From the NCBI RefSeq assembly GCF_021026375.1, contig NZ_JAJNDB010000008.1, positions 1 to 64,000 on the forward strand: DNA of 64,000 nucleotides, in the 5' to 3' direction. The position numbers and the translations under genes were made by a program. The DNA comes from Actinomycetospora endophytica (lineage in GTDB: Bacteria; Actinomycetota; Actinomycetes; Mycobacteriales; Pseudonocardiaceae). The stretch's first letter is position 1, and every line of letters begins with the position of its first letter. The notes under the pieces were generated by a model. That model saw only the letters and a list, made by a program, of their open reading frames with translations. It did no database searches and was not told the origin of the DNA. Shown here piece after piece: positions 23,035 through 32,146 of this stretch.

Positions 23035-23745
23035 TCACCACGGATCCACAGCACCCTTCCGGCCCCGCATCGTCCCGGTCGGACCACCGGGCGGCAGCGT
23101 CGCCAGCGCGACGATCGGATCGGTGCCCTCGGTGACGGTCTGGGTGCCCTGGTGGTCGTTGAGGCCGGTGGCGGTGTAGCCGGGCCACGCGGCGTTGACC
23201 AGGATTCCCGGCAGCGACTGCGCGTACTGCAACGTCAGCATCGTCAGCGCTGCCTTGCTCATCGAGTAGATCGGCGGCGCGACGTCCTGGGGCCAGCCGC
23301 GCTCGACCTGCCAGGTCAGGCGCCCGGTCCCGCTCGAGACGTTGACGATGCGCGGGTGCGCGGATGCCCGCAGCAGCGGAAGGAACGCGCGGGTGACCCG
23401 GACGACGCCGAGCACGTTCGCGTCGAGCACGCCCAGGACGTCGTCGGCGGTGACCTCCGGCAACGGACAGCGAGGCCCGACGATGCCGGCGTTGTTGACC
23501 AGGACGTCGAGCCGGCCGAACCGGTCGCGCACCAACGCGAAAGCTTCCGCCACGCTCGCGTCGGACGTGACGTCGAGCGGGACGAACGTGCCCCCGACGT
23601 CGGACGCCGCCTCGCGCCCAGCCGAAGGAGACCGCGCCGACACCAGCACCGTGTGACCCGCCTTCACCAGACGGCGGGCCGTCTCCCGCCCGAGACCCTT
23701 GTTCGCCCCGGTCACGAGCGTGATCGTCGAATCGACACCGTTCAT
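23035..23745 (-). CDS. Short-chain dehydrogenase/reductase
   Basis: A classical SDR of 236 residues: cofactor motif TGANKGLGRE, LDVTSDASVAEAFALV, the structural NNAG, catalytic Ser in IVNVSSGTGRL and YSMSK with the Tyr-Lys pair, then PGYTATGLN. The Arg in VLVSARSPS suggests NADP(H) preference. It is divergent from a MerR gene across only 25 bases, a typical redox/electrophile-responsive arrangement. The substrate is not predictable. Confidence 0.9.
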   Translation of the reverse strand: MNGVDSTITLVTGANKGLGRETARRLVKAGHTVLVSARSPSAGREAASDVGGTFVPLDVTSDASVAEAFALVRDRFGRLDVLVNNAGIVGPRCPLPEVTADDVLGVLDANVLGVVRVTRAFLPLLRASAHPRIVNVSSGTGRLTWQVERGWPQDVAPPIYSMSKAALTMLTLQYAQSLPGILVNAAWPGYTATGLNDHQGTQTVTEGTDPIVALATLPPGGPTGTMRGRKGAVDPW

Positions 23746-23770
23746 GACGACCGACGCTACGATCTAGAGC

Positions 23771-24208
23771 GTGCTCAAGGTCAAGGAAAGCGGCGAACCG
23801 ATCCCCGCCGCCGGCGTCACGATCGGCGAGGCAGCGAGAAGAACCGGGGTCTCCGTTCACACGCTGCGCTACTACGAGCGGGCCGGGCTCGTCGTCTCCG
23901 CCGTCGACCGGACGTCGGGCGGCACGCGGCGCTACCACCGGACCGACCTGAAGTGGATCACGATCTGCAGCAAGCTCCGGGCCACCGGGATGCCGATCCG
24001 GACGATGCGGCGCTATGCCGAGCTGGTCGCGGCCGGGCCCGGGAACGAGGACGAGCGGCTGGCGCTGCTCGAGACCCACCACGCGGAGGTGCTCCAGAAG
24101 CTCGCCGAGACCCAGGAGCACCTGAAGGAGATCGAGCGGAAGATCGACATCTACCGCGGGCGGATGGCGGCCGGCGACGCGGACACCCTCTGGGCGCCGG
24201 CCCGCTGA
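23771..24208 (+). CDS. MerR-family transcriptional regulator
   Basis: The 145-residue protein has VTIGEAARRTGVSVHTLRYY followed by ERAGLV (MerR helix-turn-helix) and a wing (TSGGTRRYHRTDLKWITIC). A long coiled-coil dimerisation helix (ETHHAEVLQKLAETQEHLKE) follows. No metal-binding Cys cluster is present, so it belongs to the small-molecule or dehydrogenase-associated MerR group. In the 25-base gap to the SDR gene, ACGCT ... AGCGT is a possible operator half-site pair. Confidence 0.9.
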   Translation: MLKVKESGEPIPAAGVTIGEAARRTGVSVHTLRYYERAGLVVSAVDRTSGGTRRYHRTDLKWITICSKLRATGMPIRTMRRYAELVAAGPGNEDERLALLETHHAEVLQKLAETQEHLKEIERKIDIYRGRMAAGDADTLWAPAR

Positions 24209-24290
24209 CCCCGTGTTGCCGAGATGTGACATCGGGCATTTTTCGAGCGCTCCCGGGCGTGCCTCGTCGACGCCCGGGTAGCCCTCGCGT

Positions 24291-24623
24291 GTGGGAGAGA
24301 AGTGTGAGACGTCGAGTGCCCGCGAGGCGACCGACGCACTGCGACGGCTGGTGAGCCAGGCGCGGACGCGTCCCCAGGACGCCGACCGCTTCCTCTGGTC
24401 CGCGGACGCCCTCGACGAGCTCGCCCGCATCGCGGACGTCGTCGGTCGTGCCGTCGAGGACGTCGCCGGCGAAGAGAGCGGCGCCGTCCGGGAACACGCG
24501 GACCAGCTCGCGACGGCGATCGTCGCGCACCGCAACTCGCTGCTCCGGCCCCGGACCACCGACGACGAGCAGGCCGCGCCGTCACCCCGCGACGGCCGGA
24601 TCGCGGCGAGCGCCCGCCGCTGA
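24291..24623 (+). CDS. Hypothetical helical protein
   Basis: The 110-residue protein starts with GTG behind a GGAGAG-like site. It is acidic, helical and Ala/Arg-rich (AREATDALRRLVSQARTRPQ, DALDELARIADVVGRAVEDV). No membrane segment or catalytic motif. Codon usage is genuine. No family is recognised. Confidence 0.55.
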   Translation: MGEKCETSSAREATDALRRLVSQARTRPQDADRFLWSADALDELARIADVVGRAVEDVAGEESGAVREHADQLATAIVAHRNSLLRPRTTDDEQAAPSPRDGRIAASARR

Positions 24624-24748
24624 GCGAGCCGCCCCGACAGCGACGCCCGCATCCCGGCGACCGCACGCCGCTCGACGCCCGCCGCGTGTGAGCAGCCCAC
24701 CGCATCGCGTGGTGTCGATCGGGTCGATTCCTCCGGTAGCGTCGGCGC

Positions 24749-25030
24749 GTGATGGAGGAGGACCGAGCAGGGGAGCAGGCCCGCGTGGCCGCACGCTCGG
24801 TGCTGGCGAACATCGAGGACCTCAACAAGGGGGGCCTCGACGGTGGCAGCCGGGACCGCGTCATCGACCTGGCCCAGAAACTCAGCGCCCGAGGTGGCTC
24901 CGGTGGTCGGCTCGACCGCGCCGCCGTCACCGGCATGACCGGTCAGCTCCGGGAACTGCTCACGCCGGTCGACGGCCTGACGGCGAGCACCGTCCGGTCG
25001 TGGCTCGACGACATCGAACCGGCGCACTGA
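24749..25030 (+). CDS. Hypothetical protein, 93 aa
   Basis: Small acidic helical protein (VAARSVLANIEDLNKGGLDG, RVIDLAQKLSARGG, TASTVRSWLDDIEPAH). No domain is recognised. It ends 26 bases before the stop of the convergent SnoaL-like gene. Confidence 0.55.
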   Translation: MMEEDRAGEQARVAARSVLANIEDLNKGGLDGGSRDRVIDLAQKLSARGGSGGRLDRAAVTGMTGQLRELLTPVDGLTASTVRSWLDDIEPAH

Positions 25031-25055
25031 CCCGCCGTCGGGCGGACGGCCCGGA

Positions 25056-25481
25056 TCAGGCGTAGCCGGACAGCTGCGTCCCGACCCGCTCGGCCATCTC
25101 CCGCGCGAGGGCCTGCAGGCCCGACCCCGGGCGCACCATGACCTCGAAGGTGACGATCAACCCGTCGTCGTCGAACGCGATCATGTCGACGCCGTGGACG
25201 TCGCGGTTGCCCGCCCGCGCCCGGAACTCGAGCACCACGTCGTGACCGCCGGCCGCGGTGAACGTCCGGTGGTAGCTGAAGTCGTAGAACACATCGAGCG
25301 CGGTGGTCACGGCCAGGACGACGGCCTCGCGCGACTGGTACGGGATGTGCGCGACGGGGGAGTGGAACACCGCGTCGGGGTGGACGATCTCCGCGAGCCC
25401 GGACATGTCCTCGGCCGCGACCATCTCGTGCCAGCGCGCGAGCGACTTCGCCGCCGCCGGGATGAGTGCGGTGTCGGCCAT
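25056..25481 (-). CDS. SnoaL/NTF2-like domain protein
   Basis: The 141-residue protein fits the cone-shaped NTF2/SnoaL fold: an N-terminal helix (AKSLARWHEMVAAEDMSGLA), EIVHPDAVFHSPVAHIPYQS with the usual 'HPDAvf.sP' turn, and a curved sheet ending in VDMIAFDDDGLIVTFEVMVR. Members are small ligand-binding proteins or isomerases. The ATG at 25481 follows GGAGG. The upstream gene on the same strand is the GntR regulator. Confidence 0.85.
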   Translation of the reverse strand: MADTALIPAAAKSLARWHEMVAAEDMSGLAEIVHPDAVFHSPVAHIPYQSREAVVLAVTTALDVFYDFSYHRTFTAAGGHDVVLEFRARAGNRDVHGVDMIAFDDDGLIVTFEVMVRPGSGLQALAREMAERVGTQLSGYA

Positions 25482-25510
25482 CGGTGTCCTCCAGAGGTCG
25501 GGTCGGGCCC

Positions 25511-26311
25511 TCAGTGTGCGGGACCGGCCGCCGGGCCCGCCTGCTCGAGTGCCCAAGGACTTGCGCCCCCATGGCCGGCCCCGAACGTCGCGGTCAGGCA
25601 GAAGCGGTCGGCGCGCACCGTCGTGTGGCGCCATTCGACGGGACGGTCCCCGGACGAGCCGAGTCGGTCGATCTCGAAGATCGGCGCGCCTTCTCCGATG
25701 CCGAGCAGGCGGGCGACGGTGGCGTCGGCGACGTCGGCGTGGATGCGCTCCCGGCCGCCGTCGACACGGATGCCCGCGCGGCCGGCGAGCTCGGTGTAGA
25801 GCGCGGTGCGGGTGAGGTCGACCCCGACCAGCGGCTCGGCGTCCGACCACGGCAGCCACACGCGATCCCAGGCCAGCGGCTCGTCGTCGGCGAGGCGGAG
25901 GCGCTCGAGCAGGAGCAGCGGGGTCGACTCCTCGAGCCCGAGGCGGGTGGCGACGACGCCGTCGGCGATCCGGTCGAGGCGCAGCACGGTGCTCGTCTGC
26001 GTGCGGCCGGACTCCTCGACGGAGGCGAACAGGCTGTAGACCTCGTCCACCGGCTGGTCGATCCCCGGCGGTGGTCCGCCTCGCGCGAGCCGCGGCGGCC
26101 GCCCGCGCTCCGCGACGACGATGCCGTCCGCGCGCAGCTGCCCCAGCGCCTGACGGACGGTGTGGCGGCTGACCGCGTACTCCTCGGTGAGGGCGAGCTC
26201 GCCGGGGAAGGACGCGTCGAACTCGTGCGCGCGGACCCGACGCAGCAGGTCGTCCTGCAGCTGCGCCCACAGCGGCCGCCCGCCCGCCCGCTCCAGTGCC
26301 CTCGGCCCCAT
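25511..26311 (-). CDS. GntR-family regulator with UTRA domain
   Basis: From the ATG at 26311 (AAGGAGG site) the 266-residue protein has the HutC-subfamily winged helix: PLWAQLQDDLLRRVRAHEFD, FPGELALTEEYAVSRHTVRQ and ALGQLRADGIVVAERGRPP. A UTRA effector-binding domain follows (TPLLLLERLRLADDEPLAWD, GAPIFEIDRLG). It is divergent from the YeiH-type transporter, with a perfect inverted repeat in between, so it probably regulates itself and the transporter. Confidence 0.9.
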   Translation of the reverse strand: MGPRALERAGGRPLWAQLQDDLLRRVRAHEFDASFPGELALTEEYAVSRHTVRQALGQLRADGIVVAERGRPPRLARGGPPPGIDQPVDEVYSLFASVEESGRTQTSTVLRLDRIADGVVATRLGLEESTPLLLLERLRLADDEPLAWDRVWLPWSDAEPLVGVDLTRTALYTELAGRAGIRVDGGRERIHADVADATVARLLGIGEGAPIFEIDRLGSSGDRPVEWRHTTVRADRFCLTATFGAGHGGASPWALEQAGPAAGPAH

Positions 26312-26350
26312 GCGCCTCCTTCCCGCTTGACCGTACATCGTCCCCCACCT

Positions 26351-26378
26351 AATGTCCGGACATAAAAGTACGGACATT
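26351..26378. promoter_or_regulatory. GntR operator candidate
   Basis: AATGTCCG - 12 bases - CGGACATT is a perfect 8-bp inverted repeat. Inside it lies a second palindrome, TGTCCGGACA. It sits in the 98-base gap between the divergent gntR and yeiH-like genes, where both promoters must be. Confidence 0.7.
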
Positions 26379-26409
26379 TACTCGGCGCGACGACGAGCGA
26401 GGAGCCCCG

Positions 26410-27471
26410 ATGGCCACTCCGGAGACCGTCACCCGGCCACATCTCGCTCCCGCGTCGGGTCATGGACGAGCGGTCCGCGAGCGCCTCCCCGGCCTCGCCG
26501 TCGCGCTCGTCGTCGCCGGGGTGGCGACCGCGGCCGGGACCGAGGTCCCCGTCGTCGGCGGCCCGGTGTTCGGGATCGTGATCGGGGTGCTGGTCGCGGC
26601 CGTGCTGCATCCCGGCGAGCGGTGGCGGCCGGGGTTCACGTTCGCCGCGAAGCCGGTGCTGCAGGCCTCGATCGTCGTCCTCGGCGGGACGCTGTCGTTG
26701 CGGCAGGTGGCGTCGGTCGGCTCGTCGTCGTTGCCGGTGATGCTCGGGACGCTCGCGGTCGCGCTGGGCGGAGCGTGGCTGGTGGGCCGGCTGCTCGGAA
26801 TCGAGCGGGACACGACGATGCTGATCGGCGTCGGCACCGCGATCTGCGGCGCCTCGGCGATCGCGGCCACGCAGTCGGTGCTCAAGGCGAAGGAGTCGAC
26901 CGTCGCCTACGCGATCGGCACGATCTTCGTCTTCAACATCGTCGCGGTGCTGGCCTACCCGCCGCTCGGGCACCTGCTCGGGCTCGACCCGCACGCGTTC
27001 GGCCTGTGGGCGGGCACGGCGATCAACGACACCTCCTCGGTGGTCGCCGCCGGGTACGCCTACGGCGGCGATGCCGGTCCGTACTCCGTCGTCGTCAAGC
27101 TCACCCGCAGCCTGATGATCATTCCGGTCGTCATGGCGGTGGCGTTCTGGGTGTCCCGACGCCGGGGCGGTGCGGCTGTCCCGGGCGGCAGCCAGCGGCT
27201 GCCGTGGCGGCGGCTCGTCCCGCCGTTCCTCATCGGGTTCGTCGTGGCGTCGGCGCTGACGACGGTCGGGGTGGTGCCCACGTCGTGGCACCCGGCCCTG
27301 ACCGCCGTCGGCACCTTCCTCATCACGACGGCGCTCGCCGGCATCGGCCTCTCGCTGCGGTTCTCCGACCTGCGCCGCGCCGGCGTCCGCCCGCTGCTGC
27401 TCGGGGCGTGCCTGTGGGCGCTGGTCGGTGCCTCGAGCCTGGGTCTGCAGGCGCTCAGCGGGTCACTGTGA
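26410..27471 (+). CDS. YeiH-type putative sulfate/anion exporter (UPF0324)
   Basis: The 353-residue protein has about ten membrane helices. The family hallmark GVGTAICGASAIAATQSV is present near residue 138, and GLWAGTAINDTSSVVAAGYA near 200. Relatives are annotated as putative sulfate exporters without firm substrate evidence. The ATG at 26410 lies directly behind the GntR operator region. The 3' end overlaps the convergent gene by 17 bases. Confidence 0.88.
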   Translation: MATPETVTRPHLAPASGHGRAVRERLPGLAVALVVAGVATAAGTEVPVVGGPVFGIVIGVLVAAVLHPGERWRPGFTFAAKPVLQASIVVLGGTLSLRQVASVGSSSLPVMLGTLAVALGGAWLVGRLLGIERDTTMLIGVGTAICGASAIAATQSVLKAKESTVAYAIGTIFVFNIVAVLAYPPLGHLLGLDPHAFGLWAGTAINDTSSVVAAGYAYGGDAGPYSVVVKLTRSLMIIPVVMAVAFWVSRRRGGAAVPGGSQRLPWRRLVPPFLIGFVVASALTTVGVVPTSWHPALTAVGTFLITTALAGIGLSLRFSDLRRAGVRPLLLGACLWALVGASSLGLQALSGSL

Positions 27472-28039
27472 TCGCGGGGTCGCGGCCGAGCCAGCCGACG
27501 AGCCGGTCGTAGGGCCCGGCGTCGTCGGGAACCTCGACGACCGGTCCGAACGGGATGTCCCCGCCGCGTGGATCGGCGGGGAGGGTCTCGCGGACCCGGT
27601 CGACGACGACGGCGGCGAGCTCCGGGTCGAGGGTGTCGGCCGCGCCGAGCGCGGTGGCGAGGTCCCAGCCGTGGGCGGCGAGCTCACGGACGTAGCCCCA
27701 CGCCGCGGCGCGGCCCGCGACGACCCCCCAGGGAACGGTCATCTCGCGCTCGAGGATCGCGTCGTCCGCTTCCCAGACCTCGGTGATCTCGCGGCGCCCG
27801 TCGGCGAGCGCCGCGACGTAGGCCGCGGCGTCGTCCTGACGGATCTGGTGCGGGAGGTCGAACGGGTGCCCGCCGCGGCCCACGTGCGCGACGCGGCGGT
27901 GGACCGTCACGAGGTGGGCGAGCAGGTCGTCGACGGTCCAGCCCTCGCACGGGGTGGGGGCGTCGAGGTCGATGTCCGGTGTGACCAGGTCGCCGATCTG
28001 GGCGGCGGCGCGGATCAGGGCGGGGCGGGGGTCGTTCAT
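27455..28039 (-). CDS. TIGR03086-type (maleylpyruvate isomerase/DinB-like) protein
   Basis: The 194-residue protein begins RPALIRAAAQIGDLVTPDID, then TPCEGWTVDDLLAHLVTVHR with the conserved CxxW-x(4)-H pattern of the mycothiol-dependent maleylpyruvate isomerase/DinB four-helix bundle. The metal-binding His set is completed by HGWDLATALG. Most actinobacterial members have unknown substrates. The ATG follows GGAGG. Confidence 0.85.
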   Translation of the reverse strand: MNDPRPALIRAAAQIGDLVTPDIDLDAPTPCEGWTVDDLLAHLVTVHRRVAHVGRGGHPFDLPHQIRQDDAAAYVAALADGRREITEVWEADDAILEREMTVPWGVVAGRAAAWGYVRELAAHGWDLATALGAADTLDPELAAVVVDRVRETLPADPRGGDIPFGPVVEVPDDAGPYDRLVGWLGRDPAITVTR

Positions 28040-28068
28040 GAGGGCCTCCTCGTCGATCTGGGTGGTGG

Positions 28069-29025
28069 TCACTCGCCGGACATCCGCAGCAGGAACGCGA
28101 CCCACATCCGGAAGGGCGCGAGCGGGGCGGTGGCGGCGGCGAGGGTCGCGGGGTCGTCGTAGTCGTGCGGGTCGCGGCCGTGGATGCGGGCGAGCGCGGC
28201 GGTGGCGAGCGGCTCGTCGGGCCACTCGTCGACCACCCCGCAGGCGCGCAGCCAGATCCCGGACGACCAGAACTCGCCGATGCCGCGGATCCGACGCAGC
28301 GCGGCGCGGGCACCGTCGGGACCCAGAGCCTGCAGGCGGGCGACGTCGAGCTCGCCGTCGAGCGCCGCGTGGGCGACGCCGTGCAGGCGCCGGACCTTCT
28401 CGAGGGGCAGGCCGGGGATCTCGTCGAGGCCGAGCAGCGTGCCCGGGGTCGGGAAGGTCGTGACGCTCTCGCCGGCCACCGTGAGGGTCTCGCCGTGGTC
28501 GGCGGCGATCCTCCGCGTGAGTGCGGCGGCCTGCGTCTTGCCGATGCGCGGCGAGATCACGGCCCACGCGGCGGCCTCGTAGGGGCTGGGGAACAGGGTG
28601 GGACGGCGGCCGTGGTGGCGGTCGAGGAGCTCCCCGACGGCGGGGTCGCGGGTGGCGACGGCGTCGAGGCCGACCGCGGAGTGGTCGAGCGAGACGATGC
28701 GGGCGCACTGCTGCCGGGCCCGGTCCGGGTCTCCGCTGCCGGTGATCTCGACGGTGACCGGCCCGTCGACGGCGTCCTGGGTGAGGGCGAACGCGACGGG
28801 GCGCAGGTCGTCGTCGGCGATCGCCGCGAGGGTGAACGGCCGGTCGGTGTCCCGGGCGAAGCGGGAGACCGGGGCCCAGCGCATCACCGCGGTGCGGGCG
28901 AGGTCGAGGGAGAACGGGCCCTCGGGGTGGATCACGTGGCGGGTCGTGGCGCGGATCGAGGATGTGGAGTTGCCGACGTCGAGCGTCTGTGACGCCGCAT
29001 CGCTGACAACTGGGGTGCTGGTCAT
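28069..29025 (-). CDS. DNA-3-methyladenine glycosylase-like (HhH-GPD) protein
   Basis: The 318-residue protein has an AlkA-like N-terminal region (HVIHPEGPFSLDLARTAVMR). The helix-hairpin-helix region is RIRGIGEFWSSGIWLRACGV, with a catalytic-type Asp soon after (DEWP). It likely excises alkylated bases. Residue PFPSPYEAAAWAVISPRIGK-like text (residues ~165-185) matches the conserved 'dpfE.lv.aIl.Q' helix. It is divergent from a WYL regulator, 64 bases away, that could control it. Confidence 0.8.
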   Translation of the reverse strand: MTSTPVVSDAASQTLDVGNSTSSIRATTRHVIHPEGPFSLDLARTAVMRWAPVSRFARDTDRPFTLAAIADDDLRPVAFALTQDAVDGPVTVEITGSGDPDRARQQCARIVSLDHSAVGLDAVATRDPAVGELLDRHHGRRPTLFPSPYEAAAWAVISPRIGKTQAAALTRRIAADHGETLTVAGESVTTFPTPGTLLGLDEIPGLPLEKVRRLHGVAHAALDGELDVARLQALGPDGARAALRRIRGIGEFWSSGIWLRACGVVDEWPDEPLATAALARIHGRDPHDYDDPATLAAATAPLAPFRMWVAFLLRMSGE

Positions 29026-29089
29026 GCCGAGCACGATGCGCTCGAATACCCGACACGTGCTGTCGCGATTCTGCGAGAATCTCGGAGCT

Positions 29090-30043
29090 GTGCGCTCCGA
29101 CCGCCTGCTGGCCACCCTCCTGCTGCTGCAGACCCACGGCCGGTTGCCCGCGCCCGAGCTGGCCCGGCGTCTCGAGGTGTCCACCCGCACCGTCGCGCGG
29201 GACGTCGAGGCGCTCTCGTCGGCCGGCGTCCCCGTCTACGTCGAGCGGGGCCGGCGCGGCGGGGTGGTGCTCATGCCGGGGTTCCGGACCGACGTCAGCG
29301 GGCTGACCGACGACGAGATGCGGGCGCTGCTCGCGCTCACCGACGGCGAGCAGGGCGGCTCGCTCGGCCGCGCGGTGGCCTCGGCGGTGCGCAAGCTGCT
29401 CGCCGCGGTGCCCGAGGCGCGGCGGGGTGGCATCGCCCGGGCGCGGCGCACCGTCGTCGTCGAGCAGCAGGGGTGGCACCGGGCCGGGCAGCGGACCGAT
29501 GACGACGCGGCGCTCACCGAGCTCGAGCGCGTCGTCGCCGCCGACGAGCGGATCCGGATCCGGTACCGACCGGCGTCCGGCGACCCGGGATGGCGCACCG
29601 TCGACCCCTACGGCCTGGTCAGCAAGGCGGGCACCTGGTACCTGATCGCCGCCGCGCGCGGGACGCCGCGGATGTTCCGGGTGAGCCGGGTCGAGGAGGT
29701 CGCCGCGACCGGGACGCCCGCGCGCCGTCCCGACGAGCGCGACCTGGAGCAGGTGTGGATCGAGCTGCGCGACCGGCTCGAGCAGGCGCCGGAAGCGGTG
29801 ACCGTGCGGGTGCGCGTCGACCCAGGACGGCGGGCGATGGTCGAGCGGGTGGTGACGGCGCAGCTGGTGGGCCCTCCGGAACAGGACGATCAACCCGACG
29901 TCGTGCGCCTGCCGTTCCGGGCCGCCGGGGCGGCCGTCGGTGCCCTGCTCGGGTTCGGGGTGGTCCTCGAGGTCCTCGGGCCGCCCGAGGTCCGGGCACT
30001 GATGGCGGAACGGGCGGCCGACGTCGTCGCGCTCTACGGCTGA
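29090..30043 (+). CDS. HTH and WYL-domain (YafY-type) regulator
   Basis: The 317-residue protein has an N-terminal HTH_11 (MRSDRLLATLLLLQTHGRLP, ELARRLEVSTRTVARDVEAL). A WYL domain follows (RIRIRYRPASGDPGWRTVDP, YGLVSKAGTWYLIAAARGTP), with a C-terminal extension (WCX-like). WYL domains sense ligands, often nucleic-acid-related, and such regulators respond to DNA damage. The GTG at 29090 is chosen because the protein then starts as relatives do. Confidence 0.88.
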   Translation: MRSDRLLATLLLLQTHGRLPAPELARRLEVSTRTVARDVEALSSAGVPVYVERGRRGGVVLMPGFRTDVSGLTDDEMRALLALTDGEQGGSLGRAVASAVRKLLAAVPEARRGGIARARRTVVVEQQGWHRAGQRTDDDAALTELERVVAADERIRIRYRPASGDPGWRTVDPYGLVSKAGTWYLIAAARGTPRMFRVSRVEEVAATGTPARRPDERDLEQVWIELRDRLEQAPEAVTVRVRVDPGRRAMVERVVTAQLVGPPEQDDQPDVVRLPFRAAGAAVGALLGFGVVLEVLGPPEVRALMAERAADVVALYG

Positions 30044-30104
30044 ACCGATCTTCGGCCGTTCGCGCGCTGACGAGCCGTGGGGTGGAGAACTAGGGTTCCC
30101 GACC

Positions 30105-30674
30105 ATGACGACGGTGCTGGTGACCGGTGGCGGCGATCGGCTCGACGAGGTCTCGTCGGCGGTGAAGGCGACGGGGGCCGAGGTCGTCGTCGTGGACACT
30201 CCCGACCGGCTCGGCGAGGCGGTCACGGGGAAGACCTTCGACGCGTACGTGCAGCTCCCGGTGGCGATGACCCCGCCCGAGGGAAGCCTCGTCTCGAAGG
30301 TCGAGCAGTTCCTCACCCAGGGCCTGCTGTCGCGCTTCCGCGCCGCGGGGACCGTGCTGCCGACCCTCTCGCCCGGCGCGACGGTGATCCTCGTCGGCGG
30401 GCAGACCAACATCGACCTGGACGCCCCGGACGACCGCGAGGCCCGCGTCGCCCTGATGCGCGTCCTCGCCCACGCGCTGCGCGCCGAGCGGGCGCCGGAG
30501 CGGCTCACGGTGCGGACGGTCGACCACAGCTGGACCGCCGACCAGATCGCGGCGAAGCTGCGCGGGGACGGGCGGTCGGAGACACCGCCGCCGTCGGGGG
30601 GCGACGAGGGCATCGGCAAGGCGTACGCCGACTGGCGCGCCGAGGTCGTCGGGCTGATGCGGGTCGAATTCTGA
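30105..30674 (+). CDS. Rossmann-like hypothetical protein
   Basis: The 189-residue protein starts MTTVLVTGGGDRLDEVSSAV with a degenerate SDR-type glycine loop and has alternating strands and helices (GATVILVGGQTNIDL, RVLAHALRAERAPERLTVRT). It lacks the YxxxK catalytic pair, so it is not an active SDR. No function is assigned. A long terminator palindrome follows the stop immediately. Confidence 0.6.
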   Translation: MTTVLVTGGGDRLDEVSSAVKATGAEVVVVDTPDRLGEAVTGKTFDAYVQLPVAMTPPEGSLVSKVEQFLTQGLLSRFRAAGTVLPTLSPGATVILVGGQTNIDLDAPDDREARVALMRVLAHALRAERAPERLTVRTVDHSWTADQIAAKLRGDGRSETPPPSGGDEGIGKAYADWRAEVVGLMRVEF

Positions 30675-30716
30675 TGTGAGTGGATTTGGTCGCCCTGACG
30701 ACCAAATCCGTTCACA
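30675..30716 (+). terminator. Palindromic terminator
   Basis: TGTGAGTGGATTTGGTCG and CGACCAAATCCGTTCACA form an 18-bp stem (two G-U pairs) with a 6-base loop, starting right at the preceding stop codon. It separates 30105-30674 from the mprA-type gene. Confidence 0.8.
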
Positions 30717-30758
30717 TGGGCTCAGCCCCTTCTCAGCACGGCCGTACACACTGTGCCC

Positions 30759-31451
30759 ATGCGGATCCTCGTCGTCGACGACGACCGGGCCGTGCGCGAT
30801 TCCCTGCGCCGGTCCCTGGCGTTCAACGGGTACCAGGTCGAGCTCGCCACGGACGGCCAGCAGGCCCTCGACTCGATCACGACGGAGCGTCCCGACGCCC
30901 TCGTGCTCGACGTGATGATGCCCCGCCTCGACGGCCTCGAGGTGTGCCGGCGGCTGCGCAGCGCCGGGGACGACCTGCCGGTCCTCGTGCTCACCGCGCG
31001 CGAGGCCGTCTCCGACCGGGTCGCCGGGCTCGACGCGGGCGCCGACGACTACCTCGCCAAGCCGTTCGCGCTCGAGGAACTGCTCGCCCGGCTGCGGGCC
31101 CTGCTGCGGCGGACCTCGCCGGAGGAGGCCGGCCGCGACCAGTACCCGGACCCGCTGACGTTCGCGGACCTCTCGCTCGACCCCGTCACCCGCGACGTCC
31201 GTCGCGGCGACCGGCCGATCACACTGACCCGCACCGAGTTCTCGCTGCTCGAACTGCTCATCGCGAACCCGCGCCGGGTGCTGACCCGCAGCCGCATCCT
31301 CGAGGAGGTCTGGGGCTACGACTTCCCGACGACGGGCAACGCCCTCGAGGTCTACATCGGCTACCTGCGCCGCAAGACCGAGGCCGAGGGCGAGTCGCGG
31401 CTGATCCACACCGTGCGTGGGGTCGGCTACGTCCTGCGTCAGGACAGCTGA
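30759..31451 (+). CDS. mprA: OmpR-family response regulator, MprA-like
   Basis: The 230-residue protein has a receiver ([20 protein letters not shown], phospho-Asp in [32 protein letters not shown]) and an OmpR winged helix ([40 protein letters not shown]). The start at 30759 gives the MRILVVDDD beginning usual for MprA. In mycobacteria MprA works with kinase MprB in envelope stress and controls pepD. Here its kinase gene is 3.7 kb away on the other strand. Confidence 0.85.
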   Translation: MRILVVDDDRAVRDSLRRSLAFNGYQVELATDGQQALDSITTERPDALVLDVMMPRLDGLEVCRRLRSAGDDLPVLVLTAREAVSDRVAGLDAGADDYLAKPFALEELLARLRALLRRTSPEEAGRDQYPDPLTFADLSLDPVTRDVRRGDRPITLTRTEFSLLELLIANPRRVLTRSRILEEVWGYDFPTTGNALEVYIGYLRRKTEAEGESRLIHTVRGVGYVLRQDS

Positions 31452-31459
31452 CCGGGGCC

Positions 31460-32146
31460 GTGGAACGACCCGCGCGGGTCCTCGTCGTCGAGGACTCCGA
31501 ACCCATCCTGGCGTCGGTGACGACAGCGCTGACCGGCGTCGGTCACGAGGTCCTGGCCCGCGCCGACGGCGCCCGCCTGGAGGACGACCTCGCCACCTTC
31601 ACCCCCGACGTGGTGGTCCTCGACGTCATGCTCCCCGGCCGCGACGGCTACGAGCTGCTGCCGGCCGTCCGGGCGACGAGTGCCGGGGTCATCCTGCTGA
31701 CCGCGCGCAGCGGCGTGGCCGACCGCGTCCGCGGCCTGCGGGCGGGCGCCGACGACTACCTGGTCAAGCCGTTCGCGCTCGCCGAGCTGATCGCGCGGGT
31801 CGAGGCGCTGCTGCGGCGCAGCGGTGGGGTCGGGGACGCGGTGGAGGTCGCGGACGTCGTCGTCGACCCCGACGCCGGGCGGGTCACCCGCGCCGGCCGG
31901 GAGATCCCGGTGACCGCCACCGAGCTGCGGCTGCTGCACGACCTCGTCGCGCACCGCGGACGGGTGCGCTCGAAGTCGCAGCTGCTCGGCGCGGTGTGGG
32001 GCTGGGACGAGTACGACCTCAACGTGGTGGAGGTCCACATCAGCGCGCTGCGGCGCAAGCTCGGCGAGCCGCGGGTGATCCACACCGTGCGTGGCCAGGG
32101 GTACGTGGCGCGCGCGGAGGCCACCGAGGAGGCGCCGTCGTCATGA
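31460..32146 (+). CDS. OmpR-family response regulator (second system)
   Basis: The 228-residue protein starts with GTG 8 bases after the mprA stop. Receiver: ARVLVVEDSEPILASVTTAL, phospho-Asp in VVLDVMLPGRDG and VKPFALAELIARVEALLRRS. DNA-binding domain: ATELRLLHDLVAHRGRVRSK, VVEVHISALRRKLGEPRVIH. Its stop overlaps the downstream kinase start (ATGA), which fixes its cognate partner. The stimulus is unknown. Confidence 0.92.
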   Translation: MERPARVLVVEDSEPILASVTTALTGVGHEVLARADGARLEDDLATFTPDVVVLDVMLPGRDGYELLPAVRATSAGVILLTARSGVADRVRGLRAGADDYLVKPFALAELIARVEALLRRSGGVGDAVEVADVVVDPDAGRVTRAGREIPVTATELRLLHDLVAHRGRVRSKSQLLGAVWGWDEYDLNVVEVHISALRRKLGEPRVIHTVRGQGYVARAEATEEAPSS

